Position numbers and translations under genes: made by a program | Part shown: in pieces, positions 7,927-16,663 of the stretch | Numbering within the stretch: the first letter of the stretch is position 1 | Layout of the letters: the number at the start of each line of letters is the position of its first letter | Notes under the pieces: model-generated | What the model was told of the DNA's origin: nothing | Seen by the model: only the letters and a program-made list of their open reading frames with translations | The model's database searches: none | Assembly (NCBI RefSeq): GCF_021353295.2 | Contig: NZ_CP120635.1 | Span: 1,592,001-1,656,000 of the forward strand | DNA length: 64,000 bases | Source: Pseudodesulfovibrio thermohalotolerans | GTDB taxonomy: Bacteria > Desulfobacterota > Desulfovibrionia > Desulfovibrionales > Desulfovibrionaceae | Direction: 5' to 3'

Positions 7927-7946
7927 GGCCCCTCCGGGGGCCTTTT
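7927..7946 (+). terminator. Intrinsic terminator of the acidic-protein gene
   Basis: GGCCCC, four bases, GGGGCC, then TTTT. A GTCGGC/GCCGAC hairpin lies just before it. Confidence 0.8.
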
Positions 7947-8288
7947 CTATTGCCCGTGGCCCGTGTCGGCCACAACCCGCACCTGACCGCCTCCGTCCAT
8001 CCTCACACCTCCCAGGCCCATTTCCCGCCTCTGCCCCGTCGCCGACATCATCGCCTCCGCATCGCCGCCCCAGCCCCCGCACCAACCTCCACCTCCCTCC
8101 CCCCCAATTTTCATCTTTTTCAACTTTTTTTGTCCCGCAAGTTTCTCGAACCTGCCGCCGAGGCGAATAAGTAAGTATGGGGCTCGGGGAAATCGCCCCG
8201 GCGAAATGCCCCCAAAAAGGCTCACGGAAGCCATTGTTGCTTCCTTTTTTTCTTTTATTTCAATCGCATGGGAAACGGATGTGAACAG
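7947..8288. other. Pyrimidine-rich region before terminase, candidate packaging site
   Basis: About 340 bases without a supported gene. The plus strand is strongly C-rich between about 7980 and 8110, including a run of Cs near 8100. Frames through it are proline-rich low-complexity and lack ribosome sites. In tailed phages cos or pac sites commonly lie next to the small-terminase gene, so packaging recognition is the likeliest use; no cos core can be identified by eye. Confidence 0.35.
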
Positions 8289-8837
8289 ATGGCAAAGCAG
8301 AACGGAGCCGGTCGCAAACAGACCGACTGGACGGAGATCAGGACGAAATACGTCCTCGGTGTCGCCGGTTCTGAAGGCACGGCCATCTCGTATCCCTCGT
8401 ACGCCACCCTTGCGGCTGAATATGGCCTGAGTACCTCGACGATCAGTCGTCGGGCAAGGGACGAAGGCTGGAAGAAAGACAGGGAAGCTGCGCAAAGGGC
8501 GGTGACGGAAAGGGTGATGGAGGCGGTCATCGCCGACACGGCCGAGTTCTGTGTCAGGGTGCGAAACAGCGCCCTGCGGACGATCGAGAAGGTCGCCCAG
8601 GACAACGAGAACACGGTCATGGCCGAAGGGCCGCAAATGTCGGTCGGGCAACGTTCTGTTGTCGTTACAACGGCCAAGGAAATCCTGGAAATCGTCAACG
8701 CCATGGGCGGCGGGAACGACGACGAAAGCTATCGTCGCACGATCAACGCCATCAGGATTTCCGCGCAAAACGGGGAAGTCGCCCTCCTGCTCGACGACGT
8801 GGAGGTCGTCGAAGGCGAGAACACGGTGATAGAATGA
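8289..8837 (+). CDS. Terminase small subunit
   Basis: 182 residues. The ATG at 8289 is chosen over an in-frame ATG at 8268, which has no ribosome site. Residues about 28-58 (YPSYATLAAEYGLSTSTISRRARDEGW) form a helix-turn-helix typical of DNA-recognising small terminases, followed by a long helical region suited to oligomerisation. It overlaps the large subunit by ATGA, giving translational coupling. It should recognise the phage DNA end and hand it to the large subunit at the procapsid portal. Confidence 0.75.
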   Translation: MAKQNGAGRKQTDWTEIRTKYVLGVAGSEGTAISYPSYATLAAEYGLSTSTISRRARDEGWKKDREAAQRAVTERVMEAVIADTAEFCVRVRNSALRTIEKVAQDNENTVMAEGPQMSVGQRSVVVTTAKEILEIVNAMGGGNDDESYRRTINAIRISAQNGEVALLLDDVEVVEGENTVIE

Positions 8838-10192
8838 CCGGGCCGAAGGCAATCCTGCCGGCAAGTGTCACTGTCGACCGGTTCTCCCCGAAACAACTGG
8901 TCCTGCAGAACTGGTGGACGACGGAAAAGCTCCGCTGGCACAAGTACATCTTGGCAGTTGGCGCTATCAGGACCGGGAAGTCTTTGGGGCTGTCTATAGG
9001 GTATACGTCCTGGGTCATGGAGACGTTCCGTGGTTCGAAGACGAACCATATCGTCGCCGCCCAGACCAAGGGGGCGCTCGAGCAGAACGTCCTTCCTTAC
9101 CTCGCTTACGGGCTGAAACTTCTCGGTTACAGGGCGACGTACAACCAGTCCAAAGGCCTCCTGACGGCGGCCGATCAGGTATTTCGGTGCCTCGGCGCAC
9201 CGCATGAACGAAGCCAGGACGTTCTCCAGGGCTTCACTGCCGCATCGACGTTTCTCGACGAGGCGGCGCTTCTTCCGAAGAACTTCGTGGACCAGGCAAT
9301 AGGCAGGTGCATAATGGAACCTCGGGCGAGGCACTGGCTGAACTGCAACCCTGGAGCGCCGTCGAACTTCATCAAGAAGGAGTTCGTCGACCAAGCGATC
9401 AACGCCCTGGAAGTCAGGTTCCGGTTGGAAGACAATCCCGGTCTGCCAGAGTCCGAGATCCTGGCCATCAAAAGGAAATACCCGTCCGGCGTGTTCCGGA
9501 AACGGTACGTGGACGGGTTGTGGGCATTGGCCGAGGGGCTGGTCTACAGCACTTTCGACGAGGACGTTCATGTCGTCGACATGGACCGCATCGTCAAACA
9601 GCGTCTGGCCGACAAGCCGAACAGGCAGCCGTTCCGCTACTATGCGGTCGGATGCGACTACGCCGGCGGCGACGACGCATTGGTGTTCACGCTTTACGGC
9701 TACGATCATCACGACCACAGGAAAACGTCGTTTTACTGCCTCCGGGAGTTCTACTTCAGGCCGGACCCGGAGAACGGGATCAAGCGCAAAACGCATTCGG
9801 ACATGGCCGACGAGATGGTCAAGTTCTTGGCCGGTATCCGGCCACGGTTTATCGCCGTGGACCCGGGCGGCGGCGGCACGGCCTTTATCACTGAACTTCA
9901 ACGCCGTGGCCTTCCGGCCAAAGCGGCGGCGAAGGGGCCTGACAGTATCCTGGCCGGTATCGAGTTCGTCTCGGATCTGCACACGCAGAACCAGATCTAC
10001 TACGACAAGCGCCGTTGCCCGAACATGATACGCGAGAAACTGGCGTATTCGTGGGACGACAAGAAGTTGACCCCGGTTCCGATCGGCGGTGACGACCACT
10101 GCCTTGATGCGGAACGCTACTTCTTCTCGACCGGCTTCGGCTCGAACAAGCGTGCGGCGATCGTCGGCGCATCCGGCACGGCCGTCGCATAA
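8834..10192 (+). CDS. Terminase large subunit (packaging ATPase/nuclease)
   Basis: 452 residues, normal length. The ATPase has GAIRTGKS (43-50, Walker A variant) and TFLDEA (139-144, Walker B with catalytic Glu). The RNase H-like nuclease has Asp275 (VGCDYAGGDD), Asp343 (FIAVDPGGG) and the acidic pair in GGDDHCLDAERYF (about 420-425). It pumps DNA into the procapsid and cuts it. It follows the small subunit with ATGA overlap and is followed by a terminator. It resembles the PBSX/T4-like terminase_6 group. Confidence 0.92.
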   Translation: MTGPKAILPASVTVDRFSPKQLVLQNWWTTEKLRWHKYILAVGAIRTGKSLGLSIGYTSWVMETFRGSKTNHIVAAQTKGALEQNVLPYLAYGLKLLGYRATYNQSKGLLTAADQVFRCLGAPHERSQDVLQGFTAASTFLDEAALLPKNFVDQAIGRCIMEPRARHWLNCNPGAPSNFIKKEFVDQAINALEVRFRLEDNPGLPESEILAIKRKYPSGVFRKRYVDGLWALAEGLVYSTFDEDVHVVDMDRIVKQRLADKPNRQPFRYYAVGCDYAGGDDALVFTLYGYDHHDHRKTSFYCLREFYFRPDPENGIKRKTHSDMADEMVKFLAGIRPRFIAVDPGGGGTAFITELQRRGLPAKAAAKGPDSILAGIEFVSDLHTQNQIYYDKRRCPNMIREKLAYSWDDKKLTPVPIGGDDHCLDAERYFFSTGFGSNKRAAIVGASGTAVA

Positions 10193-10209
10193 CGAACCAA
10201 TGCCACCAG

Positions 10210-10237
10210 GCCGCTTCTTTTAGCGGCTTTCCTTTTT
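10210..10237 (+). terminator. Intrinsic terminator after the terminase
   Basis: GCCGC and GCGGC flank an eight-base loop, followed by a T-rich tail. Confidence 0.65.
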
Positions 10238-10266
10238 CATCTTTTTCAATCATTTGGAGACCAATC

Positions 10267-10458
10267 ATGGACTACCTCATCATAGCCCTCGTGGCCATTG
10301 CCCTGGTCGTCGGCGTCGCTTTCTTCGTGTTCACGGAGCGCGACAAGATCGCCGAAACCGTCGCCGACGCTGTTGACGACGTTGCGACCGGCGCATCCAA
10401 TGCGATTTCCCACGCCGCTAAAGAAGCGGCGGAAGAGCTGGACAAGCTCCGGAAATAA
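10267..10458 (+). CDS. Small single-span membrane protein
   Basis: 63 residues from an ATG seven bases after TTGGAG. Residues 4-23 (LIIALVAIALVVGVAFFVF) form one membrane helix with a short outer N-terminus. The remainder is an amphipathic Ala/Asp/Glu-rich helix. It lies between terminase and portal genes and is separated from both by hairpins. Function unknown; membrane-located accessory protein. Confidence 0.6.
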   Translation: MDYLIIALVAIALVVGVAFFVFTERDKIAETVADAVDDVATGASNAISHAAKEAAEELDKLRK

Positions 10459-10703
10459 TCACTCTGACCGGCCGGACCTGATCACCCGGCCAACTTTTCC
10501 CCGCCACAGCCAGAGCCTCCTGGGCTCGGCGGGGTGACCGCAGCGGCTTACCGACCGCAATCCACCGTCTCCTCCCCGGAGACCGGGGACACCACCACAT
10601 CCTTGTCTCCTTGACACAGTGTCCCCCACCGGGGGCGGCGCCACTCCTCGCCGCCCCCGCACTTTTCGTCTTAGAGGCAAAAGAAAAAAAGGAAGGAAGC
10701 CGC
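10459..10703 (+). other. Highly structured spacer before the portal gene
   Basis: About 245 bases with several nested hairpins and no gene: CCCCGCC/GGCGGGG enclosing GAGCC/GGGCTC (about 10499-10535), GTCTCC/GGAGAC (10567-10583) and GGGGGCGGCG/CGCCGCCCCC (about 10631-10657). The last is followed by a short T-run and could terminate transcription. An AAGGAAGG ribosome site precedes the portal ATG. Confidence 0.45.
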
Positions 10704-12149
10704 ATGAGCGACTTGAAAAATATCATCGACCGCCGCCATCCGGACTACCTGCTCACGGCTCCGAGGTGGGAGTTCCTGCACTCGGCCGTGTTCGACGACT
10801 CGAAGGTCTTTGCGATGGACGTTCTCGAGAAGCTCGTCGGCGAAAGCGACGAGACGTACGCCGTCCGAAAGAGGCTGGTTTGGCGTGACAACCTGTGCCG
10901 GATCCTGTTGGATACGGTTTGGGGATACTTGAAGCAGGACGGTCCGGCGAGGGAAGACAAAGGGGTGCCGGAAGTCGTGAAGCGGTTCGTGAAAAGCGCA
11001 GACCTGGACGGCCAGGACCTGACCAGTTTTCTCTTGTCGGCCGGGTACAAGGCGGCGGTGATGGGCGTCTCGTACATCATCGTCGATCAGGCGAAAAACT
11101 TGAAGGGTCACTACGACCCCGACCTCCGGACTTATGCTTATGTCGTCTCGCCGCTCGACGTTGTTGACGTCGCATACGACGAAGCCGGCACGATGTTGTG
11201 GGCCATGATCCGGGAATATTACCGTGACGTTGGCGACCCGCTGACCGCCACTGGCGACACGAACGTCCGCTACCGGCTATGGACGAAAGACGCATGGATG
11301 CTGTTCGACGACCAGGGCGAACGCATGGCCGACGAGAGCGGCATGGATATGTCAGGCAAACACAAAGCCGGTCGTGTCCCTGTCGTCCCAGTATTCCACG
11401 GCGGTACCAGGGTCACGCCGTACAAGGGGCTGTCACTGCTCGACGGCGTTGCCGACAAAGATGCGGCGATCGTGAACTTGTGGTCGCAACTGATGAGATC
11501 TATCGCAGCCACTGCGATGCCCATCCCGACGATCCCGGCAACTGACGTCGCCGCAAACCTCGTCGTCGCCGACCCGACCGATACAGAGCTGGTCAACGAG
11601 GTCGACGCAAGGCTCCGGAGCTACTTGCAACTGTCCCAGGAATCGGCATTCATTTACGATGCCCAGGCCTCCGACGGCCCCCGCTACTTGGTGTGGGACG
11701 CCGCCAATATCGGCCCGATCAGGGAAGTCCTGGAAAGCCTCCGCAAGTCCGTCTTCTCGAACCTCGGCCTCGGCGGCCAGGCCACGGAAAAGGCCGGTGT
11801 CGAGTCCGGCGTCGCCAAGGCCTACGACTTCCATGCGGCCAACAAGCGTTGCGCCGCAATCGCCGACACGCTCGAAGTCGCCGAAAAAACGATCATCGAG
11901 ATCGTCGGCAACTACAACGGCGTGTCGACCGCCAACTATGCAACCGATTGGCCCGAGGATTTCGACGTTCAGACCATGGCCGCCCGTATCGACGAGTACA
12001 CCGAACTCCTGCTCCTGGTCGAATCCAAGAGCTTCCGGGCCGCCCTGCAGAAAAAGCTGATGGCCGACGCATTGCCCAAGGCCGACCGCTCCGCAATGGA
12101 AGCCGAGGTCGAGGCCGCAACATCCGCCGAAATGCCGGAAATCGAATAA
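10704..12149 (+). CDS. Portal protein
   Basis: 481 residues. ATG at 10704 follows GGAAGGAAG; the longer frame upstream crosses a terminator-like hairpin. The arrangement of PDYLLTAPRWEFLHSAV at the start, NLWSQLMRSIAATAMPIPTIP mid-protein and LGLGGQATEKAGVESG in the C-terminal half fits the SPP1 gp6 / DUF4055 group of portals. The product forms the dodecameric DNA channel at one capsid vertex. The position between terminase and scaffold agrees. Confidence 0.8.
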   Translation: MSDLKNIIDRRHPDYLLTAPRWEFLHSAVFDDSKVFAMDVLEKLVGESDETYAVRKRLVWRDNLCRILLDTVWGYLKQDGPAREDKGVPEVVKRFVKSADLDGQDLTSFLLSAGYKAAVMGVSYIIVDQAKNLKGHYDPDLRTYAYVVSPLDVVDVAYDEAGTMLWAMIREYYRDVGDPLTATGDTNVRYRLWTKDAWMLFDDQGERMADESGMDMSGKHKAGRVPVVPVFHGGTRVTPYKGLSLLDGVADKDAAIVNLWSQLMRSIAATAMPIPTIPATDVAANLVVADPTDTELVNEVDARLRSYLQLSQESAFIYDAQASDGPRYLVWDAANIGPIREVLESLRKSVFSNLGLGGQATEKAGVESGVAKAYDFHAANKRCAAIADTLEVAEKTIIEIVGNYNGVSTANYATDWPEDFDVQTMAARIDEYTELLLLVESKSFRAALQKKLMADALPKADRSAMEAEVEAATSAEMPEIE

Positions 12150-12164
12150 AAAAGGGAAAAAAGA

Positions 12165-12485
12165 ATGAAAAATATCAGGTTCATGTGCGATAGCGCACGG
12201 ATGCCGCTGCCGGGCTTGAACCGGGGCAACAAGATCGACAACCTGACTCTGGCTGCCGGTGTTGAAAGTGTCGTGTCGGTCCCCGACGGTGCGAAATCCG
12301 TCGTCCTTGGCGGCAAAAATATCGACGTGTGGGTCAACGTTGATGCCACGGCAACCGCTTCCGGCGACGTTGCCGACGGCACCGGGTCCACTTACAACGA
12401 CTATATCGTCGACGTTTCCGGGGCCGACGAGCTGAACCTGATCTCCGAGACCGGGTGCCGGATCAGCCTCGACTGGAGGAAGTAG
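12165..12485 (+). CDS. Small virion-region protein, unknown
   Basis: 106 residues, start ATG after AAAGGG. The sequence is beta-rich with alternating hydrophobic residues (LAAGVESVVSVPDGAKSVV) and ends ISLDWRK. It lies between portal and a Gly/Val-rich structural protein and shares their codon use, so it is probably a head-associated structural protein. Family not recognised. Confidence 0.55.
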   Translation: MKNIRFMCDSARMPLPGLNRGNKIDNLTLAAGVESVVSVPDGAKSVVLGGKNIDVWVNVDATATASGDVADGTGSTYNDYIVDVSGADELNLISETGCRISLDWRK

Positions 12486-12486
12486 G

Positions 12487-13521
12487 ATGATCGGTTTCAA
12501 CTATCCTTCACCGGCAACCGCTTCTTCCGGCGGCGGCGACGCCGTGGCTGACGGGCAGGGTGCTGTCTTGTCCGTCAATCTTGCCGCCGGCGCTGTCACG
12601 CTAACAGAGGCTCAACTCGAGGGTATCGGGACGATCAGGTGCTACGGGACCGTGGCGAACACCGTCGTGACCGTCCCACATCTCGAGGGCCGGACTTTCC
12701 TCGTCGACAACGACGCTGACCACAGGGTCACCGTATCCGACGGCCTCGCCGTGGCGGCAGTGATGGACGGCGGAAATAGCCTCGTCTACCTCGGCCCGGA
12801 GGGTATTTCGGTTGTCGCGAGTTCCAACGCTGGGCGCACGAAAACACTGAACGTCGCTTACGAAAGCGGCCCGGTGACGCTGACCGACGACTACCTCGAC
12901 GGCGTTGAGATGTTGATCATTCAGACGTACGACTGGGATGACCCCGAATACGTTCAGCCGACAGACGAGATAGTAATAGTCGTTCCTGCGACAATTCGGA
13001 AGTTCGCAGCGATGGACATTGATTTTGGCAGCAGAACGGTCAAGTTTTCGCGTACCGGAGACGATGCAGAATGGGCATCCAGGCTGCCGTCTACAGATTC
13101 GATCGGGACGGTATTCGTACACGCCGTCGGCCTGACTGTATCGCCATACGTGTCTACACCTGCCATCGACGAGGCAGACGCGTTCGTCTCCGGAAGCCCG
13201 GTAGCCGGACAGGTGCTCGCAATAGCAGAGACGTGGACAAGAGAGTCAATCTACGTACAAGCAGATGTGTTTGCGGTGGGCGCACCGACTGGTACTGTTA
13301 CGATGCAGCTCCAGGACGAGCTTGGAAACGTCCTCGCTTCCGACGACGGAAGCATGATGGGGACGCCAGGAGTGTGGGGTATCTATCCTGCTGACGCCAT
13401 CACGGTCGATTTCAACGATCATCCCGACGGGATGCGATTGAAAGTCGTTGCTGTCAACTCTGATGCGACACTGTCTGACATCCGGACCAAAATAGCCGTC
13501 TATGACGCGGCGGCAATCTAG
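12487..13521 (+). CDS. Beta-rich structural protein, possible head decoration or fibre
   Basis: 344 residues, start two bases after the previous stop with GGAGGAAG upstream. The N-terminal 25 residues are Gly/Ser/Ala-rich (SSGGGDAVADGQG) and the rest is predicted beta-strand (VTVPHLEGRTFLVDNDADHRVTV), as in capsid spikes or fibres. No catalytic motif. The position before scaffold and capsid suggests a head-surface component; this is inference from context. Confidence 0.5.
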   Translation: MIGFNYPSPATASSGGGDAVADGQGAVLSVNLAAGAVTLTEAQLEGIGTIRCYGTVANTVVTVPHLEGRTFLVDNDADHRVTVSDGLAVAAVMDGGNSLVYLGPEGISVVASSNAGRTKTLNVAYESGPVTLTDDYLDGVEMLIIQTYDWDDPEYVQPTDEIVIVVPATIRKFAAMDIDFGSRTVKFSRTGDDAEWASRLPSTDSIGTVFVHAVGLTVSPYVSTPAIDEADAFVSGSPVAGQVLAIAETWTRESIYVQADVFAVGAPTGTVTMQLQDELGNVLASDDGSMMGTPGVWGIYPADAITVDFNDHPDGMRLKVVAVNSDATLSDIRTKIAVYDAAAI

Positions 13522-13564
13522 TCCAACAACAAGACCAACAAGGCCACCTGGCCTTCCAATATTT

Positions 13565-13596
13565 GCCCAGGAGCTGACGAGTTCCGGGGCTTTTTT
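13565..13596 (+). terminator. Intrinsic terminator before the scaffold gene
   Basis: GCCC-A-GGAGCT pairs with AGTTCC-G-GGGC, followed by six T. Confidence 0.8.
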
Positions 13597-13741
13597 GTCA
13601 TTTGTTTCCTTTTCGGCCTCTTTTTTCACCGGGTGCGAGACGCACCGGGTGGCAGGGAGGTCAAAACCCTGGGGCTGATCGCGAGATGCCGGATGCCCCG
13701 CGGCGAGATGCCGCGAACCCCCTCTACAGGAGAAAACTGAT
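13597..13741 (+). other. Structured leader before the scaffold and capsid genes
   Basis: No gene. Successive stems: GGGTGC/GCACC near 13631-13647, CAGGG/ACCCTG near 13652-13671, GGGGC/GCCCC near 13671-13699, and CGCGGC/GCCGCG near 13699-13717. A GAGATGCCG motif occurs twice. The last stem ends shortly before the ACAGGAG ribosome site. It looks like a folded 5' leader rather than a simple terminator. Confidence 0.45.
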
Positions 13742-14470
13742 ATGAAGCTGTTCCTCGAAAATCTTGACGGCCTCGACGAGAAGAACGCCGCCTACTACGA
13801 CCAGAAAGAGACCGGCGGCTACGAGCTGAACCTCGACAGGTACACCTCGAACCTCAAGTCGGCCCTGAACGCCGCGAGAGGTGAACGTGACGAGATCAAG
13901 GCCAAGTTCAAGGGAATCGACCCCGAGAAGTTCCAGTCCCTGGTGACCGAGAACAAGGACCTCCAGACCAAGATCGCCGCCGGCGTGGCCGACGAAAGCG
14001 AGGCGGTCAGGTCCCTGCAAACGCAGATCGAGACCCTGACGGCGGAGAAGTCCGAGATCGAGTCCAGGAGCGAGATGCTCCAGAAGGGATGGGACAACGA
14101 CCTGCTCGGAAGCGCATTCACCGAGGTGTTGGCGAAGGCCGAGCCGATCAACAACGATATCCGGACCTTGATGTTCTACTGCATGCAGAATGCTCAGGTC
14201 CGCGAGGTCAAGAACGCCGACGGCTCCATCAGCCGTGTCCCTGTGCAAGTCGGGAAGGACGGCAAAGTCCGTTTGAACGACCAGGGGCAGCCGATGACCC
14301 CGGAAGATCTCGTCGTCGAACTCAAGACCAAGACCGTCCCGCACCTGTTCGCACCGAACGACGGCGGCGGCAACAGCAACACCAACCAGTTTTCCGGCAC
14401 CCCCGCCCCCGCGAACATGACCGAGGCGCAGAAAATTGCCATCGAGCGCAACCAGCGTTTCGGCCGGTAA
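13742..14470 (+). CDS. Capsid scaffold protein
   Basis: 242 residues. Charged and helical; residues about 38-120 form a coiled coil (SALNAARGERDEIKAKF and on to TLTAEKSEIESRSEMLQKG), and the C-terminus is Gly/Asn/Pro-rich with basic residues at the end (IAIERNQRFGR). These are typical of phage scaffolds, which template capsid assembly and then leave. It directly precedes the major capsid gene. Confidence 0.75.
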   Translation: MKLFLENLDGLDEKNAAYYDQKETGGYELNLDRYTSNLKSALNAARGERDEIKAKFKGIDPEKFQSLVTENKDLQTKIAAGVADESEAVRSLQTQIETLTAEKSEIESRSEMLQKGWDNDLLGSAFTEVLAKAEPINNDIRTLMFYCMQNAQVREVKNADGSISRVPVQVGKDGKVRLNDQGQPMTPEDLVVELKTKTVPHLFAPNDGGGNSNTNQFSGTPAPANMTEAQKIAIERNQRFGR

Positions 14471-14505
14471 GCACAAACAAAAACAGAACAAAAAGGATTT
14501 AAAAG

Positions 14506-15459
14506 ATGGCCCAAGCCACTACCTACAGTGTCGTCAACTACGACGGCCGCATTTTCAAGCTCCTGCGCAAGAACCTCGCCCTCTTGAAGGCGATCGGCGC
14601 TCTGCGCAACGGCACCATCGTCCCCGTCTCGTCCCCGTTTTTCGAGAACACCATCTACGACAACTCCGCGGCCGCCGCGCAGAAGTCCAACCTCGAAGGA
14701 CAGGACGCTAACAAGAACACCCTGACTACCCGCGACAACGTGGTCAACGTCCTCGAGATCTTCCACGAAGACGTGAACGTCAGCTACACCAAGTCCGCCG
14801 CCGTCGGCCAGATGGCATCCGACTCTGTGGGCAACCGTTCCAGCGTCGGCGCTGAACTCCCGTTCCAGCTCATGGGCGCTGTCGACGGCTTTATGGAGCA
14901 GGTCTCCAAGGCCTTCCTGTACGGCGAATACGCCGTTGGTTCCGACTCCACTCCCCGTCGCACCCGCGGCCTCCTGCCGAGCATCACGACCAACGTCGTT
15001 GTCGCCGACGCCGGTTCCGGCGCCGCTGACAGCTTCTCCAGGGACTACTTCGAGGAAATGGTCCTCGCCTGGTTCGCCAATGGCGGTTCCCTGACCGGTA
15101 ACGCCGTGATCCTGACCTCCGGCCTCCAGAAGCTCTGGATCGACCGCATCTACGGGAAGCCAGAGGAAAACCGTACCATCGCTGGTACCAACCTGCAGGT
15201 CGTGTCCACCCCCTTGGGTGACTTCCCGATCATGATCGACCATCACATGCCGACCGACGTGATCTCCATCGCGAACCTCGACATGTTGCAGGTCAAGGGC
15301 CTGTACATCCCGAAGAGGGGCATCATCTTCGAGGAGGAACTGGCAAAGACCGGCGCTTCCGACAAGACCCAGCTCTACGGGGAACTCGGCCTGGACTCCG
15401 GTGACGAGACCGCTCACGCGAAGCTCACGAACCTGGTCACGACCCGTCCCACCGACTAG
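14506..15459 (+). CDS. Major capsid protein, HK97 fold (SU10-like / DUF5309)
   Basis: 317 residues. Position after the scaffold, length and high G/C-ending codon bias mark the major head protein. Features such as TTRDNVVNVLEIFHEDVNVS, the conserved ADSFSRDYFEEMV segment and the C-terminal LYIPKRGIIFEEELAKTG resemble the SU10/DUF5309 branch of HK97-fold capsids. No N-terminal protease gene or cleavage domain is seen, agreeing with the separate scaffold. Confidence 0.82.
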   Translation: MAQATTYSVVNYDGRIFKLLRKNLALLKAIGALRNGTIVPVSSPFFENTIYDNSAAAAQKSNLEGQDANKNTLTTRDNVVNVLEIFHEDVNVSYTKSAAVGQMASDSVGNRSSVGAELPFQLMGAVDGFMEQVSKAFLYGEYAVGSDSTPRRTRGLLPSITTNVVVADAGSGAADSFSRDYFEEMVLAWFANGGSLTGNAVILTSGLQKLWIDRIYGKPEENRTIAGTNLQVVSTPLGDFPIMIDHHMPTDVISIANLDMLQVKGLYIPKRGIIFEEELAKTGASDKTQLYGELGLDSGDETAHAKLTNLVTTRPTD

Positions 15460-15485
15460 CAGTCGAACCGAACCACGGTGAAGTA

Positions 15486-15506
15486 GCGGGGGCCTAGCGC
15501 CCCCGC
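15486..15506 (+). terminator. GC-rich hairpin after the capsid gene
   Basis: GCGGGGGC, five bases, GCCCCCGC. The tail is only weakly T-rich, so it may act as a partial terminator or mRNA stabiliser between highly and less expressed genes. Confidence 0.5.
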
Positions 15507-15533
15507 GTCATATTTCAATAAAGGAGAGAAACA

Positions 15534-16016
15534 ATGAAGTTCACCTGCAAGAGATACCCGAAGCTCCACATCGGGCTTCGCATCGCTTTCGACGGCGGTG
15601 TGTACGAGACCGCCGACGAGGCTGAAATCGCCTCCATCCTGGCTTTTTCGGCCAAGTACGGCATCGAATACGATGCAGCCGAAGCCGAGTCCCTGGACTC
15701 CCTTTTCACCGGCCTGAAATCTTCCGCTGACACCACCGACACAACCGCATCCGAGCCTGAAAAGGTTGAAAAGGATGAAAATGAAGAAGGGGAAGAAGGA
15801 AAGGAAGAGGGAGCTGGTGATGCCGGGGAAGTCGCCGAAGGCGACGACCAGGGCGACCAGGATGGCGGTGCCGACAGCAACGCCTTCACTCGCGAAGAGT
15901 TGGCGGCCATGACCGTCCCGGTCATCAAGAACCATGCGGCCGTCAAGGGCATCTTGCTCGACGGCACGAAGAAAGACGAACTGATCGACAGCTTCATTGC
16001 GAAGCAGGGAGAATAG
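15534..16016 (+). CDS. Virion-region protein with acidic linker and HeH-like end
   Basis: 160 residues in three parts. Residues 1-60 are a small fold (FTCKRYPKLHIGLRIAFDGGVYET). Residues about 65-115 are a Glu/Asp/Gly-rich linker. Residues about 117-157 (REELAAMTVPVIKNHAAVKGI, then GTKKDELIDSF) match a HeH/Rho-N-like helix-extension-helix module that often binds nucleic acid. It sits between capsid and connector genes; a head-completion role is likely but not shown. Confidence 0.5.
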   Translation: MKFTCKRYPKLHIGLRIAFDGGVYETADEAEIASILAFSAKYGIEYDAAEAESLDSLFTGLKSSADTTDTTASEPEKVEKDENEEGEEGKEEGAGDAGEVAEGDDQGDQDGGADSNAFTREELAAMTVPVIKNHAAVKGILLDGTKKDELIDSFIAKQGE

Positions 16017-16019
16017 AAA

Positions 16020-16196
16020 ATGACCAACTATTTCGAATACGCAATACCCGGCACCGACGTGACCGGCAAGGTCAAGGTCGACATGACCATGAACGGCGAA
16101 AACGGAGTCATCCTCAATATCGATACCTCCGACTTCCGGGACAATATCGGAATGTGTCTCCAGCGTCTCCAGCGTCTTCGCAACAGCGTGGAGTAG
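16020..16196 (+). CDS. Small unknown virion-region protein
   Basis: 58 residues, ATG at 16020 after GGGAG. Begins MTNYFEYAIPGTDVTGKVK and ends with a short helix (CLQRLQRLRNSVE). The codon pattern matches neighbouring structural genes, and it is packed tightly between two of them (3-base gaps). No family recognised. Confidence 0.55.
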   Translation: MTNYFEYAIPGTDVTGKVKVDMTMNGENGVILNIDTSDFRDNIGMCLQRLQRLRNSVE

Positions 16197-16199
16197 CCC

Positions 16200-16658
16200 A
16201 TGGCATCCGCATCCGAACTCCTGAACGCCGTTCGCGGCGACTCCGGGCAGAACAGCTTCCTGAGTATCTCGGACGCTGATGCCAAAGCCGTGTTCGATCT
16301 GAGCGACGACTGGGACGACCTGACCGATGACGAGAAGGCGAAATACTTGGTCCAGGCGACCCGCCTGATCAACGACCCGCTCCTGTTCCCCGGCCTCGTT
16401 CTCGGGGTCGAAGAGGAATACGACGCGGCATACGCCGCCGCACGGGATGCCTGTTACCTCCAGGCCGTCTACCTCGTCCGGAACATCGACGATATAAGGG
16501 ACGCGGAGAACGCCGGCGCTGTCGGTGCCAAAGCCATCAGCTCCCCGGTCGGGAGCGTCGGCATCACCGGCTACAGCCGGTTCAATAGCAGGTCGCCCGA
16601 GGCAATGGCCGTCATGCGGCCGTATTGCGATTTCGGCCCTCCGCGAATCCTCCGGTAG
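16200..16658 (+). CDS. Head-tail connector (gp6-like adaptor)
   Basis: 152 residues. Mostly helical: LTDDEKAKYLVQATRLINDPLLFPG followed by AYAAARDACYLQAVYLV and a C-terminal extension. Size, helical content and position after the capsid fit the HK97 gp6 / DnaT-like adaptor family, which forms the ring below the portal. Confidence 0.6.
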   Translation: MASASELLNAVRGDSGQNSFLSISDADAKAVFDLSDDWDDLTDDEKAKYLVQATRLINDPLLFPGLVLGVEEEYDAAYAAARDACYLQAVYLVRNIDDIRDAENAGAVGAKAISSPVGSVGITGYSRFNSRSPEAMAVMRPYCDFGPPRILR

Positions 16659-16663
16659 CCGGC

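Noticed and set aside
7922..8170. Proline-rich plus-strand frame
   Set aside because: It is low complexity generated by C-rich DNA, and its start is inside a terminator.
14194..15417. 407-codon minus-strand frame over the capsid gene
   Set aside because: Capsid gene codon bias creates it; no ribosome site and no family pattern.
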